Assembly (NCBI GenBank): GCA_905181965.1
Contig: CAJIZY010000021.1
Span: forward strand, 1-64,000
DNA from: Akkermansiaceae bacterium
GTDB lineage: Bacteria > Verrucomicrobiota > Verrucomicrobiia > Verrucomicrobiales > Akkermansiaceae
DNA: 64,000 nucleotides
Reading direction: 5' to 3'
Below are positions 9,014 to 18,145 of this stretch, in pieces. Each line of letters starts with the position of its first letter. Within the stretch, counting starts at the first letter, position 1. The notes below the pieces were generated by a model, which did not search any database, was not told where the DNA came from, and worked only from the letters and a program-made list of their open reading frames with translations. The translations under genes were made by a program, and so were the position numbers.

Positions 9014-10049
9014 TTTTCACGAAAGCCCCTGGCTCACCCGAATAGCGAATCTTGTGCTCCTCATCGAGAACGTAAACAAAGGGCCATTGTTCAATTCGGT
9101 AAATCTTAGTAATCGATTGAGTGGAATCCGAAAAGTTCGTCCAATTCACTGTTCCCTCCGCAATATGCCTGCGCAAAGTGCGCGGATCGTCCATATTAAC
9201 ACCCAAAATTTGAATATTTTTGTCTACAAACTCCTCTTGATATTTTTCCATTAGAGCAAGACTTTCGTCATGCGCCGGCATGAGGGCATGCCAAAAAAAG
9301 AGGATAGTCACCTTCCCACGGTAGTCACTCAGAGAAGACTTATTGAGAGTCACTTCGACACCCGTGAAATCGGGAGCCTCGGCACCAAGATTGAGTCGGC
9401 TCATACGGAAGAGTTCATCCCTCAGAATTGCCTGAGTAGTGGTCTTTCCCACGGTTAGATCAGGCGCCATAATCGCCTTGCGGAGTTTATCTTGCCGAAT
9501 CGCCATGCCGCGTTTCCCTCCACCAATACGACGGTGCAAAATAGCCTGCGCCAGAGCAGAAGCCCCGCGAACCATCTCGGAAGGGTTGGCTTTCTCAATG
9601 GTCTCGAGCAGCGCCATGGATCGTGGGTCCTGAATGTGCGTCAATGCAATACAGTAGGAACCAAGCTTAGGACTTAGAAGATGATTGCTTCGAACAGCTT
9701 CCCTGATGATACCTGCCGGGCGAGTCGGATCTCCGCGTCGCGTGGGTTTTCTCACTTGCTTGACCGCATAAGTCGAGGCGTTCACCAACAACCAAGCTGC
9801 TGATTCAAGGGTCCAAGATTTATCAAGATCATTCCGGATTTCCTCCCAGATCTTTCGACCAACCTCGATTTCATCTGGGCGACGACGCCACGCTGCATTT
9901 TGGGCATCATTAGTGGCGGCGGTGCGAACATCGCTAGTCCACTGTTGATAGGATTGGTCAAAAGCGCGCGAAATGAGTCGCGCTCTCTCAGGTGAGCCAG
10001 CAAAAGCCAACCCCGTAGTCACGGCCAAAATAAATAGAATCGCTTTCAT
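8970..10049 (-). CDS. Exported TlpA-like protein lacking the redox CxxC
   Basis: A 359-residue protein with a signal peptide (residues 1-17) and a helical, repeat-like middle. The C-terminal thioredoxin-fold domain starts at about residue 218: APDFTGVEVTL, then DYRGKVTILFFW, and a cis-Pro strand WPFVYVLD. Where TlpA/ResA proteins have WCxxC, this one reads FFWHALMPAHDES, with no cysteine. It therefore cannot act as a disulfide oxidoreductase and may be a chaperone-like or binding domain. It is probably co-transcribed with the SET-domain gene upstream (gap 50 bp). Confidence 0.75.
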   Translation of the reverse strand: MKAILFILAVTTGLAFAGSPERARLISRAFDQSYQQWTSDVRTAATNDAQNAAWRRRPDEIEVGRKIWEEIRNDLDKSWTLESAAWLLVNASTYAVKQVRKPTRRGDPTRPAGIIREAVRSNHLLSPKLGSYCIALTHIQDPRSMALLETIEKANPSEMVRGASALAQAILHRRIGGGKRGMAIRQDKLRKAIMAPDLTVGKTTTQAILRDELFRMSRLNLGAEAPDFTGVEVTLNKSSLSDYRGKVTILFFWHALMPAHDESLALMEKYQEEFVDKNIQILGVNMDDPRTLRRHIAEGTVNWTNFSDSTQSITKIYRIEQWPFVYVLDEEHKIRYSGEPGAFVKITAEDLARQVAAGE

Positions 10050-10099
10050 GGTGTCCCTAGAGATTGCACGCTTTCAAAGGATTTGCCAAATTTGAAAAA

Positions 10100-10675
10100 T
10101 TAAGAAACATCTGAGGTCTCTTTCGCAGCGAGGCGATCGGCCAAATCATCGTGATAGTCGCGACCCACAATGTATCCAATACAATCAGACGAGCCACACC
10201 GGCAAGGATGATCCTCATAGCAGTCGACGTCGAACCCGTAGTCAAAAGTAATCTCTTCATCCACTCCAATATCCCTCAGAGCCTGAATAAAAATCCGTTT
10301 TCCATCCTGAATCGCCTCACTATTCGGATTACAAGAATGATTGATCAAGCGGGCTGGATTCCATTCAACGTTACCGTCAAGATCCCACTTTTTAGTAAGA
10401 TTGAAAATATAAACCGCCGCCGCACCACTTTTCTCGTGCTCTTCAAATTGCTTCAAAGCTCGCTTTTCACTTTCCTCTTTGCTCACACGATTGCCGACGT
10501 ACTCAATAAAGTATTGCTCCTTCTCGATTGGATCGATGCAATAAACTCCTTGGCCGTGAATCACGGATCCGCGAACTTCCACAAAGTCGCTCTCACCCCG
10601 TCTGCGAAGTTTCTCGACACGACGTTCCTGCTTATCTTCGGAATGCTTGCGATCCTTTTTTTTATTTTTTCCCAT
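10100..10675 (-). CDS. SET-domain protein (lysine methyltransferase-like)
   Basis: A 191-residue protein. After a very basic start (MGKNKKKDRKHSEDKQERR) comes a compact SET domain: VIHGQGVYCIDPIEKEQYFIEY, the AdoMet-binding and catalytic-knot motif RLINHSCNPNSEA (about residue 112), EEITFDYGFD (about 142), and a Cys-rich post-SET tail (HPCRCGSSDCIGYI). All core SET motifs appear intact, so methylation of a protein lysine is likely; the target is unknown. It sits between a hypothetical exported protein and the TlpA-like gene, all on the minus strand. Confidence 0.85.
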   Translation of the reverse strand: MGKNKKKDRKHSEDKQERRVEKLRRRGESDFVEVRGSVIHGQGVYCIDPIEKEQYFIEYVGNRVSKEESEKRALKQFEEHEKSGAAAVYIFNLTKKWDLDGNVEWNPARLINHSCNPNSEAIQDGKRIFIQALRDIGVDEEITFDYGFDVDCYEDHPCRCGSSDCIGYIVGRDYHDDLADRLAAKETSDVS

Positions 10676-10693
10676 CTTAAATCTAAAACGAAG

Positions 10694-11368
10694 TTACTTA
10701 AGTTCCTCAACCTTGACCTCGGGGAACTGAAATTCCTTATCCTCCTTCGGAAGAAACTTAAAGATCTTCCTTAGCTGCAGCGCGTTCATACCGTTGCCAT
10801 TGACGAAGGTCCAACTCTCTTGCTCCTTTGGAGAAATCGCGATTTCATATTCCCACTTTCGAAAGCGGCGAAGTTTCGCAGGCTTCTTCGATTGGTCGAG
10901 ATACTGAAAATCTTTGACTGTCGGAACGAAAACCATCCACTTGCGATAGCGTGCAACCTTCTTGGGCTTTCCATCTTCCCCCATCACCTTTTCTCCATCT
11001 ACCAAGAAATCTTCGAAGCCATAATCCACCTCGAACGCGATATCAGCCCTACGAGTGATGGCAGCTTGGAAAGTGACTCCGTTCTGTCCCATTTCCTTCA
11101 TCTGCTTTAAATACTGAGCCTTCAACCTCTTCGGCCCACCGAAGGGACGAGCGATCACCTTTAAATATTCAGGATTCATTGAGTCCAAAGCCGCCTGAAA
11201 ATCTCCGCGGATTGTCTTGTTAACTACTTCCTGAACTGCCGCTTGCGCACGCTCTTTCACTTCCATCGGAACGATGTTTCGCTTGGGAACTGTTGAAAGC
11301 GGCACGTCATTTCTCTGACAAATCGCATTCATGGTTAGGATGAATAAAAGTAGGAGTGGACTTTTCAC
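10694..11368 (-). CDS. Hypothetical exported protein
   Basis: I do not recognise this family. GTG 11368 gives about 224 residues with a signal peptide (VKSPLLLLFILTMNAICQ). The frame stays open to 11485, but the extra N-terminus is not signal-like. The mature part opens with a helical region (KERAQAAVQEVVNKTIRGDF, then ALDSMNPEYLKVIARPFGG), reminiscent of exported NTF2-like or DUF4878-type domains, followed by beta strands with several Trp and Tyr. The upstream boundary is divergent with parB. The SET-domain gene follows after 18 bp. Confidence 0.6.
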   Translation of the reverse strand: MKSPLLLLFILTMNAICQRNDVPLSTVPKRNIVPMEVKERAQAAVQEVVNKTIRGDFQAALDSMNPEYLKVIARPFGGPKRLKAQYLKQMKEMGQNGVTFQAAITRRADIAFEVDYGFEDFLVDGEKVMGEDGKPKKVARYRKWMVFVPTVKDFQYLDQSKKPAKLRRFRKWEYEIAISPKEQESWTFVNGNGMNALQLRKIFKFLPKEDKEFQFPEVKVEELK

Positions 11369-11493
11369 CCCTCTGGGATGCCCTGAGATCCGTGTCACGT
11401 CAAGGCTGTGGAGCCAGTCCAGAATTTCGGATAAATTAAGGATCGATTCCATTCTTCCTTTTCTGGAAGACCTTGGATATCTCATGAGTCGTC

Positions 11494-12378
11494 ATGGCGA
11501 AGAAGGCATTAGGAAAAGGACTCGGGGCACTAATTAGGGGCGCCTCTTCTGACACTGTTCCCAATGCCAAGGTCGAGTTGAGGCCAGGCGAAAGCGTAAG
11601 CCAAGTGTCACTCTCGACGAGGTCACCCCCTCTCCCCTGCAGCCTCGGAAACGATTTGCAGAAGGTCAACTCGACGAGCTGATGCAGTCAATCAAAGAGC
11701 TCGGCATCATCCAGCCGCTTATCACCCGTCGCGTTGACGGCAAACTCGAGCTGATTGCGGGCGAACGACGTTGGCGTGCCTCCCAAGCTCTCGGACTAAA
11801 AACCGTTCCCGTTATCGAACGGGAAGCAACAGATAAAGAAGTCCTCGAGATGGCTCTCATCGAGAACCTACAGCGCGAGGATCTCAACCCGATAGAGGAA
11901 GCCGCTTCACTGCAGCCTCGCCAAAGATTTTGGGCTCAAACAGGACATCATCGCCAAGCGCGTTGGCAAATCAAGAGCCAGCGTAGCCAACTCAATGCGC
12001 CTCCTCGATCTTCAACCCTCCATCCAGCGACATCTTGCTGATGGCCACCTTACTGTCGGTCACGCCAAGGCCATCCTTGGAATCAAAGATCCAAACGAGC
12101 AAATTTTGGTTTCGGATCAGATACTCCGACAAAACATGACAGTGCGTTCGGCTGAGAAATTCGTTCAAGATTATCACAAAACCGGACGTAAAAAGTCTTC
12201 AAGTAAGTCGAAGGTCGTAGATCCCCATATCACCGCAATTCAAAATCGCCTTCGCGATCACTTCGCCACCCAAACTGTGATTCATCACACCAATAAAAAG
12301 GGGCGAATTGAAATCGAATACTACGGCAACGATGATCTCGGGAGAATCTTGAACCTTCTTGGTCTCGACCTAGACTGA
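11494..12378 (+). pseudogene. parB: ParB chromosome-partitioning protein, two frame breaks
   Basis: Three pieces add up to a normal ParB of about 290 residues. The start is MAKKALGKGLGALIRG. Near 11611 the frame must change (two extra bases, TC, in CTCTCGAC, or one missing), after which it reads LDEVTPSPLQPRKRFAEGQL, the ParB N-domain, and GERRWRASQ. Near 11905-11920 a second change restores the first frame and gives LAKDFGLKQDIIAKRVGKSR, the HTH, and the C-terminal dimer domain. ParB binds parS and CTP and segregates the origin. As written the gene would yield only about 62 residues. Sequence error or a real pseudogene are both possible. No parA or parS site is visible nearby. Confidence 0.85.
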
Positions 12379-12382
12379 TCTC

Positions 12383-13339
12383 GTGATCAAAACCACTTTC
12401 GCCGGCGCCATTGCCCTTGTTTTCTTAATCGCCTGTAGCAGAGAAAAAGAGGGGCCCAAACCCGTCTCCGGAGCTTCGATTACAGGCACTATTTCGGCGG
12501 AGACCATCGAAAAATTCTCCGGCAAAAAGGCTTTAACCCACATCGAAGCTCTCACCGTATTCGGCCCACGGCCTATTGGATCCGAAGCCTACCAATTGAG
12601 CCTGCATTACCTCGAAACTAAGCTCGCGCAATTAGGTTGGAAAACTAAGCGCCAAAGCTTCACTGGGATCACCCCTATTGGCCCGCAAGAATTCACAAAC
12701 CTTCTCGCCCGCTATTCGCCCGGATCCGAGCCCGATTGGAACTCCTCAACACCCTTCCTCCTGTGCTCCCATCTCGACACCAAGCTTTACGCAGAATTTG
12801 AATTTCTCGGCGTCAACGACAGCGGATCATCCACCGGAGTACTCGTCGAAATAGCCCGCGTTCTTTCCGAGAAAAACGAAGGAGCTCAAAATATCGAACT
12901 CGTTTTCTTTGACGGCGAAGAAGCCATCCTCAAAAACATCAATCGCAAGGACGGACTTTATGGAAGTCGCTACTACGCCTCTCAACTAGACAAGCGCAGA
13001 GTTAAACCCCAAATCGGCATCGTTCTCGACATCGTCGGCGACCCGAAAATCCCCCTCCTGATCGGCGGAGACACCCACCAAAAACTTAAAAGTCATACCC
13101 AGTCCGCTGCATCCAAACTTAGCTTACAAAACTGGGTCAAACCGCACCCTATGACCATCATCGATGATCACGTCCCTCTCATGAACCGCGCCAACCTTCC
13201 CGTCCTCCACCTCATCGGTAACTTTAGCGAAGCAACCTACTGGCACCAAAAAGGCGACACCTTGGACAAAATCACCTTCGGCGCCCTCGAAAACACCGGG
13301 AAACTTACCCTCCAAGTTCTCCACCAGCTTACCAAGTAA
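12383..13339 (+). CDS. M28-family metallopeptidase lipoprotein (glutaminyl cyclase-like)
   Basis: A 318-residue protein starting at GTG 12383, four bases after parB. A lipoprotein signal ends FLIAC. The M28 zinc ligands appear in order: CSHLDTK (His/Asp, about residue 130), VNDSGSS (about 149), FFDGEEA (about 178), LDIVGD (about 214) and the last His in YWHQKGD (about 290). Such enzymes are aminopeptidases or glutaminyl-peptide cyclotransferases; the short form and WHQKGD ending suit the latter. It should act on peptides in the periplasm. Confidence 0.8.
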   Translation: MIKTTFAGAIALVFLIACSREKEGPKPVSGASITGTISAETIEKFSGKKALTHIEALTVFGPRPIGSEAYQLSLHYLETKLAQLGWKTKRQSFTGITPIGPQEFTNLLARYSPGSEPDWNSSTPFLLCSHLDTKLYAEFEFLGVNDSGSSTGVLVEIARVLSEKNEGAQNIELVFFDGEEAILKNINRKDGLYGSRYYASQLDKRRVKPQIGIVLDIVGDPKIPLLIGGDTHQKLKSHTQSAASKLSLQNWVKPHPMTIIDDHVPLMNRANLPVLHLIGNFSEATYWHQKGDTLDKITFGALENTGKLTLQVLHQLTK

Positions 13340-13468
13340 AAGACAACCAAGATGGGGCCGAGAGCCAACTCCACCTCGCCCCAAATACCATGCCCCAATC
13401 TCCTAGGACACAGAAAAGGATTTCAAAACCGGTTGCACGCCCAGAAAACACTGTTTAATCTTTGCAGA

Positions 13469-13948
13469 ATGAGAGCGTTTTTCGTCCTTCCCTTTCTCGC
13501 GCTCTTTGCGGCGAGCTGCAGTAGTTCGCAAACTCCGGACTCTCGTATCGCGAAAAATCCTAAAATTTTTCGCGCCCTAGAACTAGAGCAACAATCTCTC
13601 GTCGAGGTTGGTAAAATCCAAAACGGTATGACTCCCGCTGCAGTCTTTCTTGCTTGGGGAGGTCCCGATCGTAAAGCTGAGGGTGAGAAAGATGGGAGCC
13701 GCTACGAGCAATGGATCTACAACAGCCTCTCACCCGTTGTATTGCAATCAGCCTGGGGCGGCTGGAGCGGACGAGGTTGGGGTCCTGGTTGGAGCGTCCG
13801 TCGGAGTGGAATCGCTGGTCCCGGTTGGGGCCCTTGGGGATGGAATGGCGGAATGGGAACAAATGTCGCCTATATTCCTAGTGCTTCTTCCTGGGTGAAA
13901 TTCATCAATGGAAAAGTCGAGAGCTGGCAGCGGGGGCGTCCAGAATAA
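13469..13948 (+). CDS. Small Gly/Trp-rich lipoprotein, BamE/SmpA-like start
   Basis: A 159-residue lipoprotein starting at ATG 13469; the frame is open further upstream but only this start gives a signal peptide (MRAFFVLPFLALFAASC). The middle reads VGKIQNGMTPAAVFLAWGGP, the pattern of SmpA/OmlA/BamE-like domains. Then comes a strongly Gly/Trp-rich stretch (about residues 93-130), WGGWSGRGWGPGW and onward. Its function is unknown; the fold hint suggests an outer-membrane or envelope role. The next gene is convergent, 9 bp away. Confidence 0.65.
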   Translation: MRAFFVLPFLALFAASCSSSQTPDSRIAKNPKIFRALELEQQSLVEVGKIQNGMTPAAVFLAWGGPDRKAEGEKDGSRYEQWIYNSLSPVVLQSAWGGWSGRGWGPGWSVRRSGIAGPGWGPWGWNGGMGTNVAYIPSASSWVKFINGKVESWQRGRPE

Positions 13949-13957
13949 GCGCAACTC

Positions 13958-15064
13958 TCAAAGCTCTCCACGCTCCTCTTTTTCGAGCTCAATCCGGTCA
14001 TCACGGTTCCGCGCTTTTACGCGATTATTTCTCTTACTCCAGCGTTCCACAATCATTTGCCGCTTCTTGCGGCGAAAGTTAAGTTCCTCGATTTCTTCAT
14101 CGAGGCGCAGAAACCCCTGATAGCGGGCCAAATCCAAATCACCCGCTTTCACGGCACTTTCAATCGCGCATCCTTTATCGCCCTGATGCTTACAATCGCG
14201 GAACTTACACTGATTTGTCAAATCCTCCACATCCGCAAAACTATCACGTAGGGTATCCTCATCTGTCCACATCTGGACTTCACGTATCCCTGGGTTGTCC
14301 ACCAACATTCCCCCTGCTTCGAGGACCACCAATTCTCGCGCCACAGTTGTATGACGCCCCTTACCTGTAACTTCGTTTACCTCACCGGTCCACAACCATT
14401 CCTCGCCGAGCAATTGATTCACTAGCGTTGATTTCCCCACTCCGCTAGAACCCACTAAGGTGAGCGTAATCCCAGTTTGGAGGTAAGATTTCAGAACCTC
14501 CAAACCCTCATGACGTGTCGCACTAGTCACATAAACTTCCGAATCGGGAGCTAATTCCTGAATCTCTTGGCTGGCTTTTTCATTCACCTCCGCCTCGAAG
14601 AGATCAGACTTATTCACTAATACCACGCAACGCGCGCCGCTCTTTTGAATAATCGTAAAGTAGCGCTCCATGCGCCGGAGGTTGAAATCAGATCCCGCAT
14701 CAGTCACCACAACTACGATATCGACATTTGCCGCCATCACCTGCTCTTCGCTACTCTTACCAGGAGCTTTTCTTGAAAAACAGGTCTTCCGGGGAAAGCG
14801 AGCTCGAATAATATGCTCATCGTTTTCACCCGCGCCCAACTCAATGGCCACCCAGTCACCCACCGCAGGAAGTTCGGCGTCGCAGGAGGCATCGTGCCAA
14901 ACCTTACCACCAACCACGCAATCAACTTCCTCGGCATCATCAAGCAGGGCCGAGAAATTAATCTTTGTCTCCCGAATCAACCGTCCAGGCACCCAGCCAT
15001 CCTTCGAGGCCTCATTAAAGGCCTTTTCAAAGTCATTATTCCATCCGAGATCGCTCAGCGTCAT
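13958..15064 (-). CDS. rsgA: Ribosome small-subunit-dependent GTPase A
   Basis: A 368-residue circularly permuted GTPase. The order of motifs is G4 VLVNKSDLF (about residue 155), then G1 GSSGVGKSTLVNQ (about 205), then G3 VDNPGI (about 260). The C-terminal zinc knuckle is CKFRDCKHQGDKGC. An N-terminal OB-fold region precedes them (VWHDASCDAELPAVGDWVAI). RsgA assists late maturation of the 30S subunit and releases RbfA. Length and all motifs are normal. It is monocistronic. Confidence 0.95.
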   Translation of the reverse strand: MTLSDLGWNNDFEKAFNEASKDGWVPGRLIRETKINFSALLDDAEEVDCVVGGKVWHDASCDAELPAVGDWVAIELGAGENDEHIIRARFPRKTCFSRKAPGKSSEEQVMAANVDIVVVVTDAGSDFNLRRMERYFTIIQKSGARCVVLVNKSDLFEAEVNEKASQEIQELAPDSEVYVTSATRHEGLEVLKSYLQTGITLTLVGSSGVGKSTLVNQLLGEEWLWTGEVNEVTGKGRHTTVARELVVLEAGGMLVDNPGIREVQMWTDEDTLRDSFADVEDLTNQCKFRDCKHQGDKGCAIESAVKAGDLDLARYQGFLRLDEEIEELNFRRKKRQMIVERWSKRNNRVKARNRDDRIELEKEERGEL

Positions 15065-15167
15065 CGCGTATTAGTTCAAACCGGAATCGCCTCGAGAAAA
15101 AGTTTCATTTTCCAGTCCTGCAAATCACTGCTATTGCTCTGGCGTGGGATACAGTGATCGTGAATAC

Positions 15168-16034
15168 ATGCAACCTGACTATCAATCCGGCCCGCCACGC
15201 ATGCCCGGCCCCTTCGAAGGGGCCCCAGTCAGCAAATGGCTTCTTATCATTAATGTTACCGTTCTCTTCTTACAAATTCTTTTAACCGGCCCGGGTGAAC
15301 GATTACAAGAATCTACATTTTACAGATTTGGTAGCTTTAGCATCCAAGATGGACTCTATGGATTTCAGGTTTGGCGTCTTATCACCTTTCAATTTCTCCA
15401 CGCAGGATTAGGACACCTCTTCGCTAATTGCCTCGGGCTCCTCTTCTTTGGTCCGCACATTGAACGGTGGATGACCAGCCGAGCCTATCTGACCTTTTAC
15501 CTCCTCTGTGGGGTGGCAGGAGCCCTCTTTTACACTTTGCTCTTCTTCTTACCGGGGTTTTTTGACGCCTATATCCCAGCCGTTCAGATGGTAGGAGCCT
15601 CAGCCGGCCTATTTGGAATATTAGCCGCGTTCTATTTCATCGCACCTGACGCACGGATCCTCCTCTTTTTCGTCATCCCGCTAAAGATGCGAACCTTCGC
15701 GATTGGTTATCTCATTATCGAATCCTTGGCTGTCATTTTAAATTGGCATAATGCTGGAGGAAGCGCCGGCCACCTCGGCGGAGCGATCTTCGGATTCGCG
15801 GTCCTCAAGTTACCTCCACTCAAAGAATTTGTGATTCAACTTTCCCGGATCGGATCAGGCACAACCAAAAAGGGGATCAAAAAGACCCGTGACGCCACTG
15901 TATTGCGCGAAAGCAATCGCTCTCCTCTAGAACTGACCAAAGAAGTAGACCGAATCCTCGACAAAATCAGTGCTCAGGGCATCCAATCCCTGACTAAGAA
16001 GGAAAAAGAGGTGCTCGACAAAGCCCGACGCTAG
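15168..16034 (+). CDS. Rhomboid-family intramembrane serine protease
   Basis: About 288 residues from ATG 15168 (GTG 15144 is an in-frame alternative). Six membrane helices run from about residues 20 to 215. The catalytic pair is present: Ser in GASAGLFG (about 147) and His in GHLGGAIFG (about 206). The loop-1 W-R-like segment and H-x6-N motif HAGLGHLFANCLGL (about 88) are also present. It cleaves single-pass membrane proteins. A soluble charged tail ends LTKKEKEVLDKARR. It abuts mazG (2 bp). Confidence 0.9.
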   Translation: MQPDYQSGPPRMPGPFEGAPVSKWLLIINVTVLFLQILLTGPGERLQESTFYRFGSFSIQDGLYGFQVWRLITFQFLHAGLGHLFANCLGLLFFGPHIERWMTSRAYLTFYLLCGVAGALFYTLLFFLPGFFDAYIPAVQMVGASAGLFGILAAFYFIAPDARILLFFVIPLKMRTFAIGYLIIESLAVILNWHNAGGSAGHLGGAIFGFAVLKLPPLKEFVIQLSRIGSGTTKKGIKKTRDATVLRESNRSPLELTKEVDRILDKISAQGIQSLTKKEKEVLDKARR

Positions 16035-16036
16035 TC

Positions 16037-16844
16037 ATGACAGACGACGAAATGATCAAATGCGCTGAGCCCAGCCGCCAAATCGAGCGGTTGCGCGCCA
16101 TCATGCATCGGTTGCGCGCTCCGGGCGGTTGCCCTTGGGACGCAGAACAAACCCACGAATCACTTGTTTCCAACCTCATCGAGGAAACTTATGAAACCGT
16201 CGCAGCTATTCGCGCCAACGATGAGGAAAACCTGCAGGAAGAGCTTGGGGACCTCCTCCTGCAAGTCGTCTTTCACGCTGAGCTTGCCGAAGAAGGGAAA
16301 CGTTTCGACCTCAATGACATTGCACGCGGCATCAGCGACAAGTTGGTCCGCCGTCACCCCCATGTCTATGGCGATTCCAACGTCGGCGGAACCGATGGCG
16401 TCCTCGCCCAATGGGAAGACATCAAACGGGCCGAAAAAGGCCACGAAGAGAAGCCCTACCTCCATGGGGTCGGCAAGGGGCTTCCCGCCCTCTTAAAAGC
16501 AGCTAAACTCCAGAAGAAAGCCAGCAAGGTGGGCTTCGACTGGCCAGATACCACCGGCATCGCCGAGAAGATAGACGAAGAACTCGCCGAAGTCCGAGAG
16601 GAACTAGCGAAGCACGAAAACGGAGCTCCCGCCTCGAGAGAACTTCAGGCCGAAATTGGTGAAGCTCGTTGTTATTTTCTCAAATTTAGCGCAAATCACA
16701 AAAGCCACACCCAATCACCCTATTGAAAAAGAACTCGCTTCTGGCGGCAGGTTTCAACTGGAAAAAAGCCTTAAAAGAGACCAAATAACTTTGGAAGAAG
16801 CGACTCTCGAACAAATGGATGCTTACTGGAACGCAGCGAAATAA
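16037..16844 (+). pseudogene. mazG: MazG nucleoside triphosphate pyrophosphohydrolase, frameshifted
   Basis: The start reads RLRAPGGCPWDAEQTHESL, followed by EETYE and EELGDLLLQVVFHAELAEE, the first MazG domain, then the linker and second domain. At about 16661-16666 the frame breaks. Removing one G (GGTGAAGCTC to GGTGAACTC) gives EIGELVVIFSNLAQ, followed by the expected MazG ending ATLEQMDAYWNAAK at 16844. MazG hydrolyses all dNTPs/NTPs and guards against damaged nucleotides. As written, the last third is replaced by 20-odd wrong residues. A one-base consensus error is most likely. Confidence 0.85.
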
Positions 16845-17000
16845 CGTAAATGACACGTATCTCGTTTCGCGGTTTTCTAGTCGCACTTCTCGAGATCGTC
16901 TCACCCTCTTCGTCATGCTCTATTCGTCGTGTTCGTAGATACTTTCTGCGACTGACGAAGAAAAATCATTGCCCTTCTCGCAGCTCTCCCTTACCTCTCC

Positions 17001-17092
17001 CCAGTCAGGAGCCGCGGAGTGTGGGCTTGTGGACCCGGTCAGGACGGAAACGTAGCAGCCGCAGCTTGTCCCTCATTGCCGTGGCTTCCTGG
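17001..17092 (+). ncRNA. ffs: Small signal recognition particle RNA (4.5S type)
   Basis: The domain IV core GGTCAGGACGGAAACGTAGC with flanking AGCC (17038-17060) matches the conserved SRP RNA tip with its GGAA loop. Flanking arms pair into one long hairpin: AGCC/GGCT, CGG/CCG and GGGC/GTCC, extending to AGGA/TCCT with one bulge. A T-run follows at 17095. It forms the signal recognition particle with Ffh. It sits between mazG and the aldo/keto reductase. The exact ends are estimated. The 155 bp before it hold no gene I can support. Confidence 0.88.
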
Positions 17093-17179
17093 CATTTTTC
17101 ATTTTAAGCCAACCTACCTTACGTTCAGTGGCTTTTTTATTGGCCGGAAGCACTTCTCTTTTCCTAAGCTCTTGGTGAT

Positions 17180-18145
17180 ATGTCAGCACACCTCTTTCCC
17201 GATGGCTCAGCCCTACCTTCTCCCGGTCTTGGCACTTGGAAAATCCCGGAAGAACTAACCCCGCAAATCGTCCATCAAGCAATTGAGCTCGGATACCGAC
17301 ACCTCGACTGCGCCGCCGACTATGGCAATGAAGCCCTCGTTGGAAAAGGAATCGACTCCGCCATCAAAGCCGGACTGTGCACCCGCGACGACCTCTGGGT
17401 CACCGGCAAACTTTGGAACACTTACCACGAGCCCCAACATGTTCGCTCCGCTTGCGAAAAAACTCTGAATGATCTGGGGCTCGAACAACTCGACCTCTTC
17501 CTCATCCACTTCCCTATCGCGCTCGAATTCGTTCCTTTCGACAAAATGTATCCTCCCGGCTGGACCGCCGGAGCCGAAGCCATGAAGCCAGTATCCGTAT
17601 CTTATTACGATACGTGGCGTGCTATGGAAGAACTCATCGACTCCGGCCTCACCAAACGCATAGGAGTTTCTAATATCGGCACCACTATGCTTCGTGAGGT
17701 TCTTGCCTACGCCCGCATCAAGCCAGCCGTCCTGCAAGTCGAAATGCACCCCTACCTTTGCCAGGAAAACCTTCTCCGTTTCTGTCAGGAACAGGACGTC
17801 GCGGTCACCGCCTTCTCGCCCTTCGGAGCAGACTCCTATCTCCCCCTTGGCATGGCCGAGGAACACGAGCGTATCCTCTCCCACCCGGTCCTCGAAGAAA
17901 TCGCGAAGACCCATGGCAAATCAACCGCTCAAGTCGCCCTTCGCTGGGCCATGCAACGTGGCACTATTCCCATTCCCAAAACACAATCACCCGACCACTT
18001 ACGCGAAAATTTCGATCTCTTCGAATTCACTCTTACCTCCGAAGAACTCAACACGATCTCTGCTCTCGACCAGCACAAACGTTTTAACGATCCCGCCATC
18101 TTCGGAGAACAAGCCTTCAACACTTTCTTCCCTATCTTTGACTAA
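17180..18145 (+). CDS. Aldo/keto reductase, xylose reductase-like
   Basis: A 321-residue (alpha/beta)8 NADPH-dependent reductase. The catalytic tetrad is present: Asp and Tyr in LDCAADYGNE (about residues 43-50), Lys in TGKLWNTYHE (about 76) and His in LFLIHFPIALEFVPF (about 109). The LIHFPIALEFVPF and MYPPGW wording is close to xylose/aldose reductases. NAD(P)-binding IPIPKTQSPDHLREN lies near residue 272. It probably reduces an aldose or aldehyde. The SDR gene follows with no gap (stop then ATG), so the two may act in one sugar or polyol route. Confidence 0.88.
   Translation: MSAHLFPDGSALPSPGLGTWKIPEELTPQIVHQAIELGYRHLDCAADYGNEALVGKGIDSAIKAGLCTRDDLWVTGKLWNTYHEPQHVRSACEKTLNDLGLEQLDLFLIHFPIALEFVPFDKMYPPGWTAGAEAMKPVSVSYYDTWRAMEELIDSGLTKRIGVSNIGTTMLREVLAYARIKPAVLQVEMHPYLCQENLLRFCQEQDVAVTAFSPFGADSYLPLGMAEEHERILSHPVLEEIAKTHGKSTAQVALRWAMQRGTIPIPKTQSPDHLRENFDLFEFTLTSEELNTISALDQHKRFNDPAIFGEQAFNTFFPIFD

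Noticed and set aside
11482-12400. parS sites around parB
   Set aside because: I looked for the TGTTTCACGTGAAACA-type palindrome and did not see it here.
16850-17107. Ser/Arg-rich plus-strand frame of 85 codons
   Set aside because: It runs through the SRP RNA and has no protein-like features.
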